From Atrina japonica (taxonomy: Eukaryota > Mollusca > Bivalvia > Pterioida > Pinnidae): 64,000 nucleotides of DNA. Where the stretch lies: contig BROG01000048.1 of NCBI GenBank assembly GCA_030159075.1, forward strand, positions 744,001 to 808,000. Reading direction: 5' to 3'. Below, in pieces: positions 31,056 to 64,000 of the stretch. Positions within the stretch are counted from its first letter, which is position 1; every line of letters starts with the position of its first letter. The notes beneath the pieces were generated by a model. That model did no database searches. It was not told the DNA's origin and saw only the letters and a program-made list of their open reading frames with translations. Position numbers and translations under genes: made by a program.

Positions 31056-31492
31056 TAATATGTAGATATTTAAACAAACAATAAAAAGCAACAACAATGC
31101 TGAATGTGACAAACACAACTGTATGTACAGACATAAAAGAACAATTCACAAATGTTAAACCTGATCAACAGCGGGAAAAATAAATATTTGTATAATAAGT
31201 AGGCTGGTACAATATGAGGAAACAGAATTTAATTACGTATACAGTGCAAACTTACATTCTGTTTGTTAGCCATTAGACCATATCGTCATCTAAAAGTGAT
31301 GTACAAATTATAAAATAATGACAGCTTAATCTGTTGTACATGGACGGTACATTTACATGTCATATTGTAAATATTGTACACTATAACAATATATAAATGT
31401 ACATGTTATACGGACTGTTATACATGTACATTTGGATGTTATATTGTTCTGTTGTTACAGGGTAAAAACATATATACATATAAATATATACA

Positions 31493-31497
<5 letters not shown>

Positions 31498-31590
<93 letters not shown>
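31498..31590. repeat. TA microsatellite with short CA end
   Basis: About 40 TA units are followed by CACACACACA. Open frames reading IYIYIY across it are meaningless. Confidence 0.97.
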
Positions 31591-32952
31591 TATATAATGT
31601 ACATGTTATAAATTGTTATGCATGATACATCTGTATATATATGATTTCTTGTTACAGTGTACAACTACAAAATGTACAATGTATATTTCATTCACATCAC
31701 AGACATAACAAACTGTAATACATGTTATATACATGTATATGTACATGTATGGTACATTTGTATGTGATACTGCACTGTTATAGTGTAAAACATATATATT
31801 GAACATATTATAAACTTTTTTTCATTTATATATAATATACTGTTATAGTGACATACCTGTACATGTATTATAGTATACAAAACAAGTCTGTCGGAAGCAA
31901 ATTGAAAGTGGGGGGGCTAAACCAATTTAAAACACACACACACACGCCAGAAACGCCTGGGGGCTAAGCCCAAATTTTCAACACCTATGTGTTTCATTAA
32001 GCATCGTTATGAATTCAAATCAGATTTCTGTATTTAGTACTTGACACCAAAAATTGTATTGAAATTAAATGTCTATTTAATTTTAATTGTTAATTTTCTT
32101 TAATGATTGGCTGCTAATAAAGAAGTTAATTAAACACAATGCAATAGATATTTAACTGTCAGCATGGTCAGTATGTACTAGATTTTTATCTGGGACTGGG
32201 CTCAACAATCATGTTTGTCCATTTTGCAGTCAGACAAGAAATTTATGTTACATATACAAATACATGTACTTCTTACTTGTCCGATGGGACAAGTGAAATT
32301 GCCACAGACAAAAATTAATTCATAAAAATTACTTGTTTAAACACATAATAAAACTGGATCTTTATATGTTGTACAAGTGACTTTTGCATTTGAACATCTA
32401 CCGGTAGATTTCAGTGCTACAATGTACATGTACTTTTCCTGCAGGACAAGTTGAAAATTTTATGATTGTTGACCCCTGTATATCCTATGTAATAATCTGT
32501 GTAATTAGAGATGGTCAATAAAATTTAGAATATGTTGCTGAGGTGCAAAGATGTGCAAGACTTGTTGATCTAAATCTACATAAACAAGTATTAACCACAA
32601 GCAAAGAAACCAAATAAAAGATAAAAGTACCTTGAACTACCAGCTAACCTTGAATATAACAACTTATTATTTGTCATTTCTGTTTCGAAGTCTTTGGGGT
32701 AACTTACCAATGAACAAAGAAACTACATTAAGATTTTGTTGCTGATAATTTGCCGTGAAGTAGAAATGTAGAAGTAACATAATGAAGGTCAGCAAAATGC
32801 ACTATCATTTAAATTTACAGAAGACAATATGACCAAGATCCATGCGGAACAAACACATTCAGTTTTGCAGTGAGGGAAATAAGAATGCCAATGAAATTAA
32901 TGATCAGATCCAGTGTGTTTATCATTACACTTCAGATTTTATTGTGTTGTTT
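31591..32952. other. Region between the genes, no gene seen
   Basis: The stretch is AT-rich with many TACATGTA palindromes and a block of CACACACACACA at about 31930 in a GC-richer piece (GCCAGAAACGCCTGGGGGCT). I recognise no coding sequence. Upstream exons of the MAP3K gene could be hidden here. Confidence 0.4.
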
Positions 32953-32963
32953 ATCTTACACTA

Positions 32964-33247
32964 GAGCCGGCCTGGCTCAGTCGGTAGCGCGCTCGACTCT
33001 GGATCGTGAGGGCGTGAGTTCGAGTCCCGCCGGCGACAGGTTGGTTTCCTGTCTTTCGGATGAGACAGTAAAAGCTGGAGGTCCCGTGTCACAGTAGGTG
33101 TCGGCACGTTAAAGAACCCTCACTGCTCAATGGCCGTAAGTGCTGAGCATAGGCCAAAATTTGAAGCCCTTCACCGGCATTTGGTGACGTCTCCATATGA
33201 GTGAAATATTCTTGAGTGGGACGTTAAACAACAATAAACAAACAAAA
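32964..33247 (+). mobile_element. tRNA-derived SINE with 11-bp target duplication
   Basis: The head GAGCCGGCCTGGCTCAGTCG is tRNA-like, with A-box TGGCTCAGTCGG and B-box GAGTTCGAGTCCC. The body includes GTGTCGGCACGTTAAAGAAC and the tail is TTGAGTGGGACGTTAAACAA then CAATAAACAAACAAA. The direct repeat ATCTTACACTA flanks it at 32953-32963 and 33248-33258. The family resembles SINEs common in bivalves. It explains the 75-codon frame at 32870-33097. Confidence 0.95.
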
Positions 33248-33258
33248 ATCTTACACTA

Positions 33259-34641
33259 ACTCCCTCCAGTGGGCTTGAACTTGTTATGCAGTATAAATCT
33301 TACAGCTGCCCTGTGAATCAGGTGACCAATCAAAGATGTTCAATACATGATTCTGCGGAGCTTGGATTTCCGTTTCAAAATTTGAGGATAAATCGAGGAT
33401 ATCGGTAAATAAATGTTAAAAAAAAAAAGAAATATATTGAATGTACACTGAAAATGAATGATGGGTTTACAGTTGTAATTATACAATAAATCACAACTTA
33501 CTTTTACCAGTAATTTGAAAAAAACTTGAGTGTTACGAAGTAGTCAATGCAACGTCACAAAATTCTGATGTAAATTACTATGACGTCACAATCTGACAAA
33601 GTAAAAATTTCTTCCAGTTGAAGCATTCTGATGGTATATGCATTCAGGCATTAATGTAGTGATCGAAGTGAGCAAAATATAATGACTGTATTATTCCAGT
33701 TAATCTTACACATTGATTTTAGTTTACTTGCGTATACATTGATTTTTTTATGCATATAACATATGCACAGCTTCTCCGGAGAACTGATATATCTAGTCTA
33801 ATTTATACATATCAAGCTTGGATCAGTACATATAAAAGTGACACTACTGTACAGAAACCTGAATTTTTTTATAACACATTTAGATCTGATCACACCGATT
33901 TCTATTAGGCCTATAGTACGTAGTCGTAGACTGTATTACTAGGCCAATTAGTACAAGTATGCAGTGGCTATACAGCTAAATAGTACACTGGACTTTAATT
34001 TTAACCTACTAACACATGTGCACTTTTAAATCTTAAATACGTTTATAAATGTGTCCACTGAACCAGAACGTTTAATCAGTGTGGTGTAAATTTTAATATA
34101 CGCATGGTGGAGTGAATGCAGCATGACTTTTAAAGATGGGCCCTCTGTAGCATACCAAAATTAGAGATTAAATAAAAGTGCAAAAGTTAGCTAAGCATTC
34201 TTACCAAAAATAAGGATTCAGTCCCCAGATATTTTCTTATTCTGGTCTTAGGTTAGGTGATCACATCTGTGATTGCATGTTTTTGCATTTTTGAATTTTA
34301 GTATGACCATTTCACATAAAAACAACGATTGACCTGCTTTTCTGAGCCCAAGACTGATGTAAGGTCAAGGTGAAACGAAAGTAGATATTCGGAACTCTTC
34401 GAGAATATACTTATAAGACCATGGTAGACCCCGATATAGAATAATTTTTTACACATTGACAGGAAAATGTTAATGATTCAAAGGAATCCAAATCAATTTT
34501 CAAAAGTTGTATGAATGATAATTCTTTGATTGAAAAACACATGTCCTGAAATTTGCATAGCTAAAAATTGTAATCTGTGTCACGAAGACGCACACTGCAG
34601 TGTCACTTACAAGCGTTTTTACAACGAAGACCGAGAATAGC
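33259..34641 (+). promoter_or_regulatory. Upstream region of HGD
   Basis: This is the stretch that should hold the HGD promoter and 5' untranslated sequence. I see no clear TATA box near the start codon. The last 80 bp before the ATG are less AT-rich (GTGTCACGAAGACGCACACT). No transcription start can be fixed by eye. Confidence 0.35.
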
Positions 34642-57695
<23,054 letters not shown>

Positions 57696-58250
57696 TATTA
57701 GGCAGTATTTGTGAGAGTTATGGGACTTTAATACATGTATCTACATGAATGACTTAACGCTTAGGGTATAGTGTTTCCCAAACACATCTTGTATGACACT
57801 TAAAATGCATCCACAGGAAAAGAAAGTAAAGTACAAAAGGGGAAGGCGACATTTACTATAGTGTGAACTTGTGTTTTTCTTCTGCCAAACTAATTGTACG
57901 GGGAAAAATTTGGAGTTAATTGATTATTATATGTTAGATAAGGTAATATTATGAGCTATACAGCATGTATAACCATGCAAAAAAAGAATTTGTGGATCTT
58001 TTGAATCTGTTTACTCCCGATAAGAAAATTGTATGGTGCATTTTTACAGAAATTAATCTTTGTCTTTTCTATATTAACTTTTAATTTTCAATGTAAAATT
58101 GGGAGAATATTGCTGATTGCATTGTCTTAGATAATGCATCCTCATTTAAAAACCATTAATACGAACATCTAACACATTTCAAGTTAAATATCATTCATTG
58201 TAAGAAAATCCTGAATTATTGTATTTTTAGTTTAAGTAGCAGGTACTTAT
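57696..58250 (+). other. HGD 3' untranslated and flanking sequence
   Basis: AT-rich sequence after the stop with no canonical AATAAA that I can find before the array. A variant AATAAG lies at about 58260. The transcript end cannot be fixed. Confidence 0.4.
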
Positions 58251-59915
58251 ACCTTTTGAAATAAGATGAACTCTGTGTAGGCTGGCTGCTATGTATACCT
58301 TATGACATAAGATGTACCCTGTAATCTGACAGGTACATATACCTTATGATATAAGATGTACCCTGTGTAATCTGGCAGGTACATATACCTTATGATATAA
58401 GATGAACTCTGTGTAATCTGGCAGGTACATATACCTTATGATATAAGATGTACTCTGTGTAGTCTGGCAGGTACATATACCTTATGATATAAGATGTACT
58501 CTGTGTAATCTGGCAGGTATATATACCTTATGATATAAGATGTAACCTGGCAGGTACATATACCTTATGATATAAGATGTACCCTGTGTAACATGGCAGG
58601 TACATATACCTTATGATATAAGATGTACCCTGTGTAACCTGGCAGGTACATATACCTTATGATATAAGATGTACCCTGTGTAACCTGGCAGGTACATATA
58701 CCTTATGATATAAGATGTACCCTGTGTAACCTGGCAGGTACATATACCTTATGATATAAGATGTACCCTGTGTAATCTGGCAGGTACATATACCTTATGA
58801 TATAAGATGTACTCTGTGTAATCTGGCAGGTACATATACCTTATGATATAAGATGTACCCTGTGTAACCTGGCAGGTACATATACTTTATGATATAAGAT
58901 GTACTCTGTAGTCTGGCAGGTACATATACCTTATGATATAAGATGTACTCTGTGTAATCTGGCAGGTACATACACCTTATGATATAAGATGTACTCTGTG
59001 TAATCTGGCAGGTATATATACCTTATGATATAAGATGTACCCTGTGTAATCTGGCAGGTACATATACCCTATGATATAAGATGTTCTCTGTGTAATCTGG
59101 CAGGTACATATACCTTATGATATAAGATGTACCCTGTGTAGTCTGGCAGGTACATATACCTTATGATATAAGATGTAATCTGGCAGGTATATATACCTTA
59201 TGATATAAGATGTACCCTGTGTAGTCTGGTAGGTACATATACCTTATGATATAAGATGTACTCTGTGTAATCTGGCAGGTATATATACCTTATGATATAA
59301 GATGTACCCTGTGTAGTCTGGCAGGTACATATACCTTATGATATAAGATATACCCTGTGTAATCTGGCAGGTATAGCAGGTATATATACCTTATGATATA
59401 AGGTGTACCCTGTGTAATCTGGCAGGTACATATACCTTATGATATAAGATGTACTCTGTGTAATCTGGCAGGTACATATACCTTATGATATAAGATGTAC
59501 TCTGTGTAATCTGGCAGGTACATATACCTTATGGTATAAGATGTACCCTGTGTAATCTGGCAGGTACACATACCTTATGATATAAGATGTACCCTGTGTA
59601 GTCTGGCAGGTACATATACCTTATGATATAAGATGTACCCTGTGTAATCTGGCAGGTACATATACCTTATGATATAAGATGTATCCTGTGTAGTCTGGCA
59701 GGTACACATACCTTATGATATAAGATGTACCCTGTGTAGTCTGGCAGGTACATAAACCTTATGATATGAGATGTACCCTGTAATCTGGCAGTTACATATA
59801 CCTTATGATATAATATGTACCCTGTGTATTCTGGCAGGTATATATACCTAATGACATAAGATGTACCCTGTGTAGTGTATAAGATGCACCCTGTAGTCTG
59901 ACAGATACATATCCC
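58251..59915. repeat. 46-bp minisatellite downstream of HGD (about 36 copies)
   Basis: The unit is CTGGCAGGTACATATACCTT then ATGATATAAGATGTACCCTG and TGTAAT. Several units are shortened. Each unit contains inverted arms GGTACAT..CTTAT and ATAAG..ATGTACC around GAT, so each strand could form a 12-bp stem with a small bulge. The plus-strand CAG|GTACAT is donor-like but lies outside any known intron. Confidence 0.96.
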
Positions 59916-59924
59916 TTTAGGCTG

Positions 59925-60335
59925 AATTTTCCGCCCCGATTTTAAGCGGTTTTTTTTTGTGGTAAAATCAGGGGCAGAAGTCCTCCCATATACTGTCTTT
60001 GTAGCAAGATGCTGTGACATTTTCACAGTGTAGCAATCATTTTAACCATCTGTTTCTTATCGCTGATGTCTGATATTTGTTGATATGCTTACTCGATCTT
60101 TTAGATTTATAAATCCATCGTCATTAAGTTATGACATGACATAATTCCATAAGAGGTTCACTGATTGGTTGATCATAATACTACAGTGAATATGCATTTT
60201 TGATCATCCAATCAGCGAACGTCTTAAATTTTCTTATGTTCAAAACGGAGACAGACAACGTGAATAAAAAAAACGATGGGTAGCTAGAATAAACGTCTCA
60301 TAGATATGGAATTATGTCTGGTCATATATAACTGG
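59925..60335. mobile_element. Rearranged copy C of the Harbinger-like family
   Basis: The left part (about 59975-60152) is the reverse complement of the 46515-46700 segment and reads, on the minus strand from about 60026, MKMSQHLATKTVYGRTSAP. The right part (about 60155-60330) is in the same direction as 46365-46530, with the ATTGG..CCAAT inverted pair. So the two halves are in opposite relative order and orientation compared with the 46-kb copy. Confidence 0.8.
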
Positions 60336-60574
60336 TCATTAATACAGGGCTAATATATACAGAATTTTCACTTCTGGTTCTGAATCATGAATGGAAGCAT
60401 TGAGAAAATTGCCAGCTTTGAAAATAGTAAGGTATAGCCTAAATGGGAGAGTAAACTAAAATGGACTGTAATAGATTTCCCATGAAATGAACATTCCGGA
60501 ATGGACTTTCTATATTTAGCAAATGAAAACAAAGAATATATTAGTCCCTGACAGAGTCTCGGACAGAAATGTAC

Positions 60575-61095
60575 AAGACATATGTATCCAGTAGACATGT
60601 ATATATGTACCCAGTAGACATGTCCATATATACCCAGTAGACATAAATGTATGTACCCAGTAGACATGTACATATGTACCCAGAAGACATGTATATATGT
60701 ACCCAGTAGACATAAATGTATGTACCCAGTAGACATGTACATATGTACCCAATAGACATGTACATATGTACCCAGAAGACATGTATATACATGTATGTAC
60801 CCAGTAGACATAAATGTATGTACCCAGTAGACATGTACATATGTACCCAATAGACATGTACATATGTACCCAGAAGACATGTATATACATGTATGTACCC
60901 AGTAGACATAAATGTATGTACACAGTAGACATGTACATATGTATCCAGTAGACATGTACATACATTTGTATGTACCCAGTAGACATGTATGTATGTACCC
61001 AGTAGACATTTACATATGTACCCAGTAGAGATGTACATATGTACCCAGTAAACATGTTTGTATGTACCCAGTAGACATGTATGTATATACCAAGT
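60575..61095. repeat. 23-bp minisatellite with palindromic core
   Basis: The unit is TAGACATGTACATATGTACC plus CAG, with TAGACATAAATGTATGTACC and 29-bp variants. GTACATATGTAC is a perfect palindrome. About 21 units. Minus-strand frames of 165-213 codons reading TYVHVYWVH and similar are by-products. Confidence 0.95.
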
Positions 61096-62165
61096 ATATC
61101 AATCCAGTGGCAGTGTGCTTTATTTTTATTGAATTAAAAAAATAATTAATACATACAATATTTTGCTTTATCTCTTTTTTATCATTTTTTCTGTTATCTA
61201 CATGTACGTGTTTTCAGATATTTTTTCTGATCATTTTGTATTAGCTAACTTTAGTAAGCTTTATCATGATAAATATAGTCCTGAGGTCTGTAAATTTATT
61301 CACCTGTGCAATGAGTACAGGTAACATTGTATTTAAATATCTTGACCTACTTTATCTCGGTATGTGATCTTGCACTTGACTGATTGAATCACACATGTTA
61401 TAATAGACCGATATAGAGGTAGGATTTAGAATGATAAGAAACACCTTTTATCAAACAAAAATGATCAGCGTGTTAGAATTAAATTAAATTTTTATAGTGT
61501 TGTTTATGTGCACACATGCAGTAATGTGTATCTTTAGCTCATTTATCTACCTGGTACAGGTAACTATAACTAATAGTCAATCACACTTGTGTAGTGTCAG
61601 TGTTGCAGTTTTGAGTGTTTTAAAAGTAAGAAAGAACTTTACAAGGATTTGTAACTTCAGTGGGAGGGAATGCAAAGTAATAGAAGTCAACTGAGGAAAG
61701 GGAAAAAGCCTTGAAGCTGTTGTTGGCAGGTAACACAGATGTGAGATAACAGTATAGATCTTCATTGTCATTTTGTAGAGGAAATGTAGTCCGGACATTG
61801 ATTTGTACTCTGATTTGTATTCACCAGATGTTTTCCTAAGATAGAACACTGTCAATAGTCTGTCATCACAATACTTAAAACAGGAAGGAAATTACCTTAC
61901 CACCCATATAGTAGCTTATACTGAAGTGTATGGAAAGTGATTATCATTACAGACATTTTGATTGACAGTGGGAACACTCGGCCTACTGCAGTGACTTCTG
62001 TTGGACTTTAATTTTACATCTGAAGTTGTACGTGTGGAATGATTCTTTACTTGATGAAGGCCTTACTCAGAATGGTAGCTGGACGGTGTATTTTAAACAG
62101 ACTGACTATGGTTATAGTCCTGGTCATTTGTTTAGTTTTAGTTCTGGTCAAATATTTTATTAAGA
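61096..62165. other. Intergenic stretch, no feature seen
   Basis: Ordinary AT-rich sequence without recognisable coding similarity or repeat structure. The overlapping short frames at 61497-61694 (plus) and 61577-61855 (minus) have no known content. Confidence 0.5.
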
Positions 62166-64000
62166 AATATATTAAAAAAAAAATAAAAAAATTAAAAAAA
62201 AAAAAACAAAAAATATAATTCAAAAATTAACTATACTATAAAAAAAAATAAATTAACAAAATAAATTAATAATAATTATATAAATATTTATATTATAAAA
62301 ATAAAAAAAATAATAATTTGTCAAATTGATTAAAAATAAAAAATAAGTTAAATTTAAGTATTTATATTAATAAATAATGTCAAAAAAAAAATTAAAAACA
62401 ATTATAAGAAAATAAAATTAAAAATAAAATAAAAAAAAAACAAAAAAATAATAAATAAAATAAAACAATTTTAAAAAAATAAAATTCTATTTATAAACAA
62501 AATATAAAATTTTAAAATAAAATATAAAATTAAATAAAAAAATAAAAATAAAAAAAGATATATTAAAAAAATATAAAAATAAAAAAAAAAAAAAATAAAT
62601 AAAAAAAAATTATATAAAATATTATACAACAAAAATCAAGAATATAAATGAAAATTAAAAAAATATTTAAAAATAAGATTAAATCTAATATTAAAATTAT
62701 ATATTTAAAAATTTAAGATATAATATAAATTTAAATAATAATAAAAAAAAATATATAAATAAAATTTTAAAAATAAAAAAATAAAAGAAATAACAATAAA
62801 AGTTTAATAAAATAATAAAAAAAAAAAAATATAATTAAATAATAATTAAATATCAATTAATAATAAAATGAAAGTAAAAAAAAAAAAAAAATATCAAAAA
62901 ACAAAATAATGAAAAAAATTAAAAAATCAAAAAGTAATCGAATTCATGACAATATAGAAAAAAAAAATTAAAAATCAATTAAATAATACAATTCAAAAAA
63001 AAATTATAATAAATAAAAATAAAAAAAGAGAATAATTTTATAAATTAAAAAAATTAATTACAAAAAAAAATACTCAAAATTCAATAAAATAATAAATAAA
63101 AAAAATAATAAATTAAAAAATAAAAAAAAAATACAAATAATAAAATAGAAAAAAAAATAATATATAATAAAAAATTATAAAAATACAAAAACTAAAAAAA
63201 TAACATAATTAGATAAAAATAAAAATAATTATTAAAATAAAAAATAATTAAATCAAGCATAAAAAATAAAAAAAAAATAAATACAATTATAATTTACAAC
63301 ATAATAAAATAAAAATAATAAAATAAAAAAATAAAAAAAGAATTAAAATAAAAGAATATTAATTATAAATAATAAAATAACATTACAAAAAAAATAAAAA
63401 ATTCAAAAAAAATAAATTAAAATAAAAAAAATAAATACAATAAAAATATAATAAAAAAATAAAAAAAAATAAATATATAAATTAATAATATAATTTAAAA
63501 ATATATAAAAATAAATATATAAAAAAAACTATTAAAATAAGAGATAATTAAAAATCCAAAAAAAAACTATATATAATTATTTACACAAAAAAATAAACAA
63601 AAAATTAACATAAAATATAATTTAATATATAAATAAATTAATATAAAAAATCAAATAAAAAAAAATAGTATAATATGAATTAAGAATATTATTAAATAAT
63701 AAATAATATTTTTAATTAAAAAAAAATTTAATAAAAAAAAGTAATAAAAAATAAAATTAAAAAATTAAAAAAAAAAAAAAAAAAATAAATAAAAAATAAT
63801 AATAAAAAAATATAATATAATCATAATTAAAAAATATAAAAAATAATAAAATCAAATCAAAATATTGTTTAAAAAAACATAAATAAAATAAATAAATTAT
63901 AAAAAATAAAATTAATAACAAGAAAATTAAAATTATACAAATAATTCAATTATTAATAAAAGAAAAAATATAAAAAATAAGAAAAAAATAATAAAAATAT
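62166..64000. repeat. A-biased A/T-only tract of at least 1.8 kb
   Basis: From about 62166 the sequence is almost only A and T on this strand, with A roughly three times T and only scattered C or G. It has no fixed period. Common words are AAAATAAAA, AATAATAAA and TAAAAAAAT. The change from normal sequence (GTTCTGGTCAAATATTTTAT) is abrupt. It runs to the window edge. It may be a real low-complexity tract or an assembly or base-calling artefact. Confidence 0.9.

Noticed and set aside
32964..33040. Functional tRNA gene
   Set aside because: The A and B boxes belong to a SINE head with a long body, a SINE tail and an 11-bp target duplication; the cloverleaf is not complete.
60368..61055. Minus-strand frames of 165-213 codons
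   Set aside because: They are translations of a 23-bp palindromic minisatellite; three overlapping frames look alike.

Overview
This is animal nuclear DNA: AT-rich, two genes split into many short exons with standard GT..AG introns, and dense tandem repeats, SINEs and MITE-like DNA transposons. The SINE tails (TTGAGTG..CGTTAAACA type) and the GGTCACC-flanked dispersed repeat resemble those of bivalve molluscs. I infer a bivalve or close lophotrochozoan; there is no direct proof of species.

Two protein-coding genes lie head to head. On the minus strand, from about 26.5 kb down past position 1, is an ASK-family MAP3K (MAP3K5/6/15 type). I assembled 18 coding exons with consistent phase, giving 714 codons from the first visible ATG. 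They run from the N-terminal thioredoxin-binding region through the TRAF-binding/TPR and PH-like regions into the start of the kinase domain (glycine loop, VAIK-type lysine, hinge). The HRD and DFG exons lie beyond the left edge. On the plus strand, 34.6-57.7 kb, is a complete homogentisate 1,2-dioxygenase (HGD) gene: 16 exons, 455 codons, all three iron ligands present. The two genes have unrelated jobs (stress signalling; tyrosine catabolism).

Nearly everything else is repeats. Introns hold a pogo/Tigger-like transposon with a broken transposase (10.28-12.88 kb), a hAT-like element (14.36-15.67 kb), two TA-flanked MITEs (18.37-19.13 and 29.56-30.24 kb), a Harbinger-like element carrying a nested insertion (46.12-47.84 kb), a tRNA-derived SINE with an 11-bp target duplication (32.96-33.25 kb), and SINE fragments. 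Large minisatellites occupy 7.2-8.5, 13.3-14.2, 16.75-17.5, 20.5-22.5, 38.9-43.1, 50.45-52.2, 58.25-59.9 and 60.55-61.1 kb. From about 62.17 kb to the end the sequence is an almost pure A/T tract, strongly A-biased.

The most unusual feature is that at least eight tandem arrays or duplications, in both genes, are built from a splice junction. The repeat unit is the end of an exon plus its donor, or an acceptor plus the start of its exon, and the real splice site is the terminal copy. The MAP3K exon 11 donor is present about 24 times, the exon 5 donor about 14 times, and a near-copy of the exon 4 acceptor about 38 times. HGD exons 7 and 15 sit at the ends of arrays of their own acceptors. I know of no standard name for this pattern. 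Long open frames in the 33-, 51- and 54-bp arrays are by-products of units divisible by three and are not genes.
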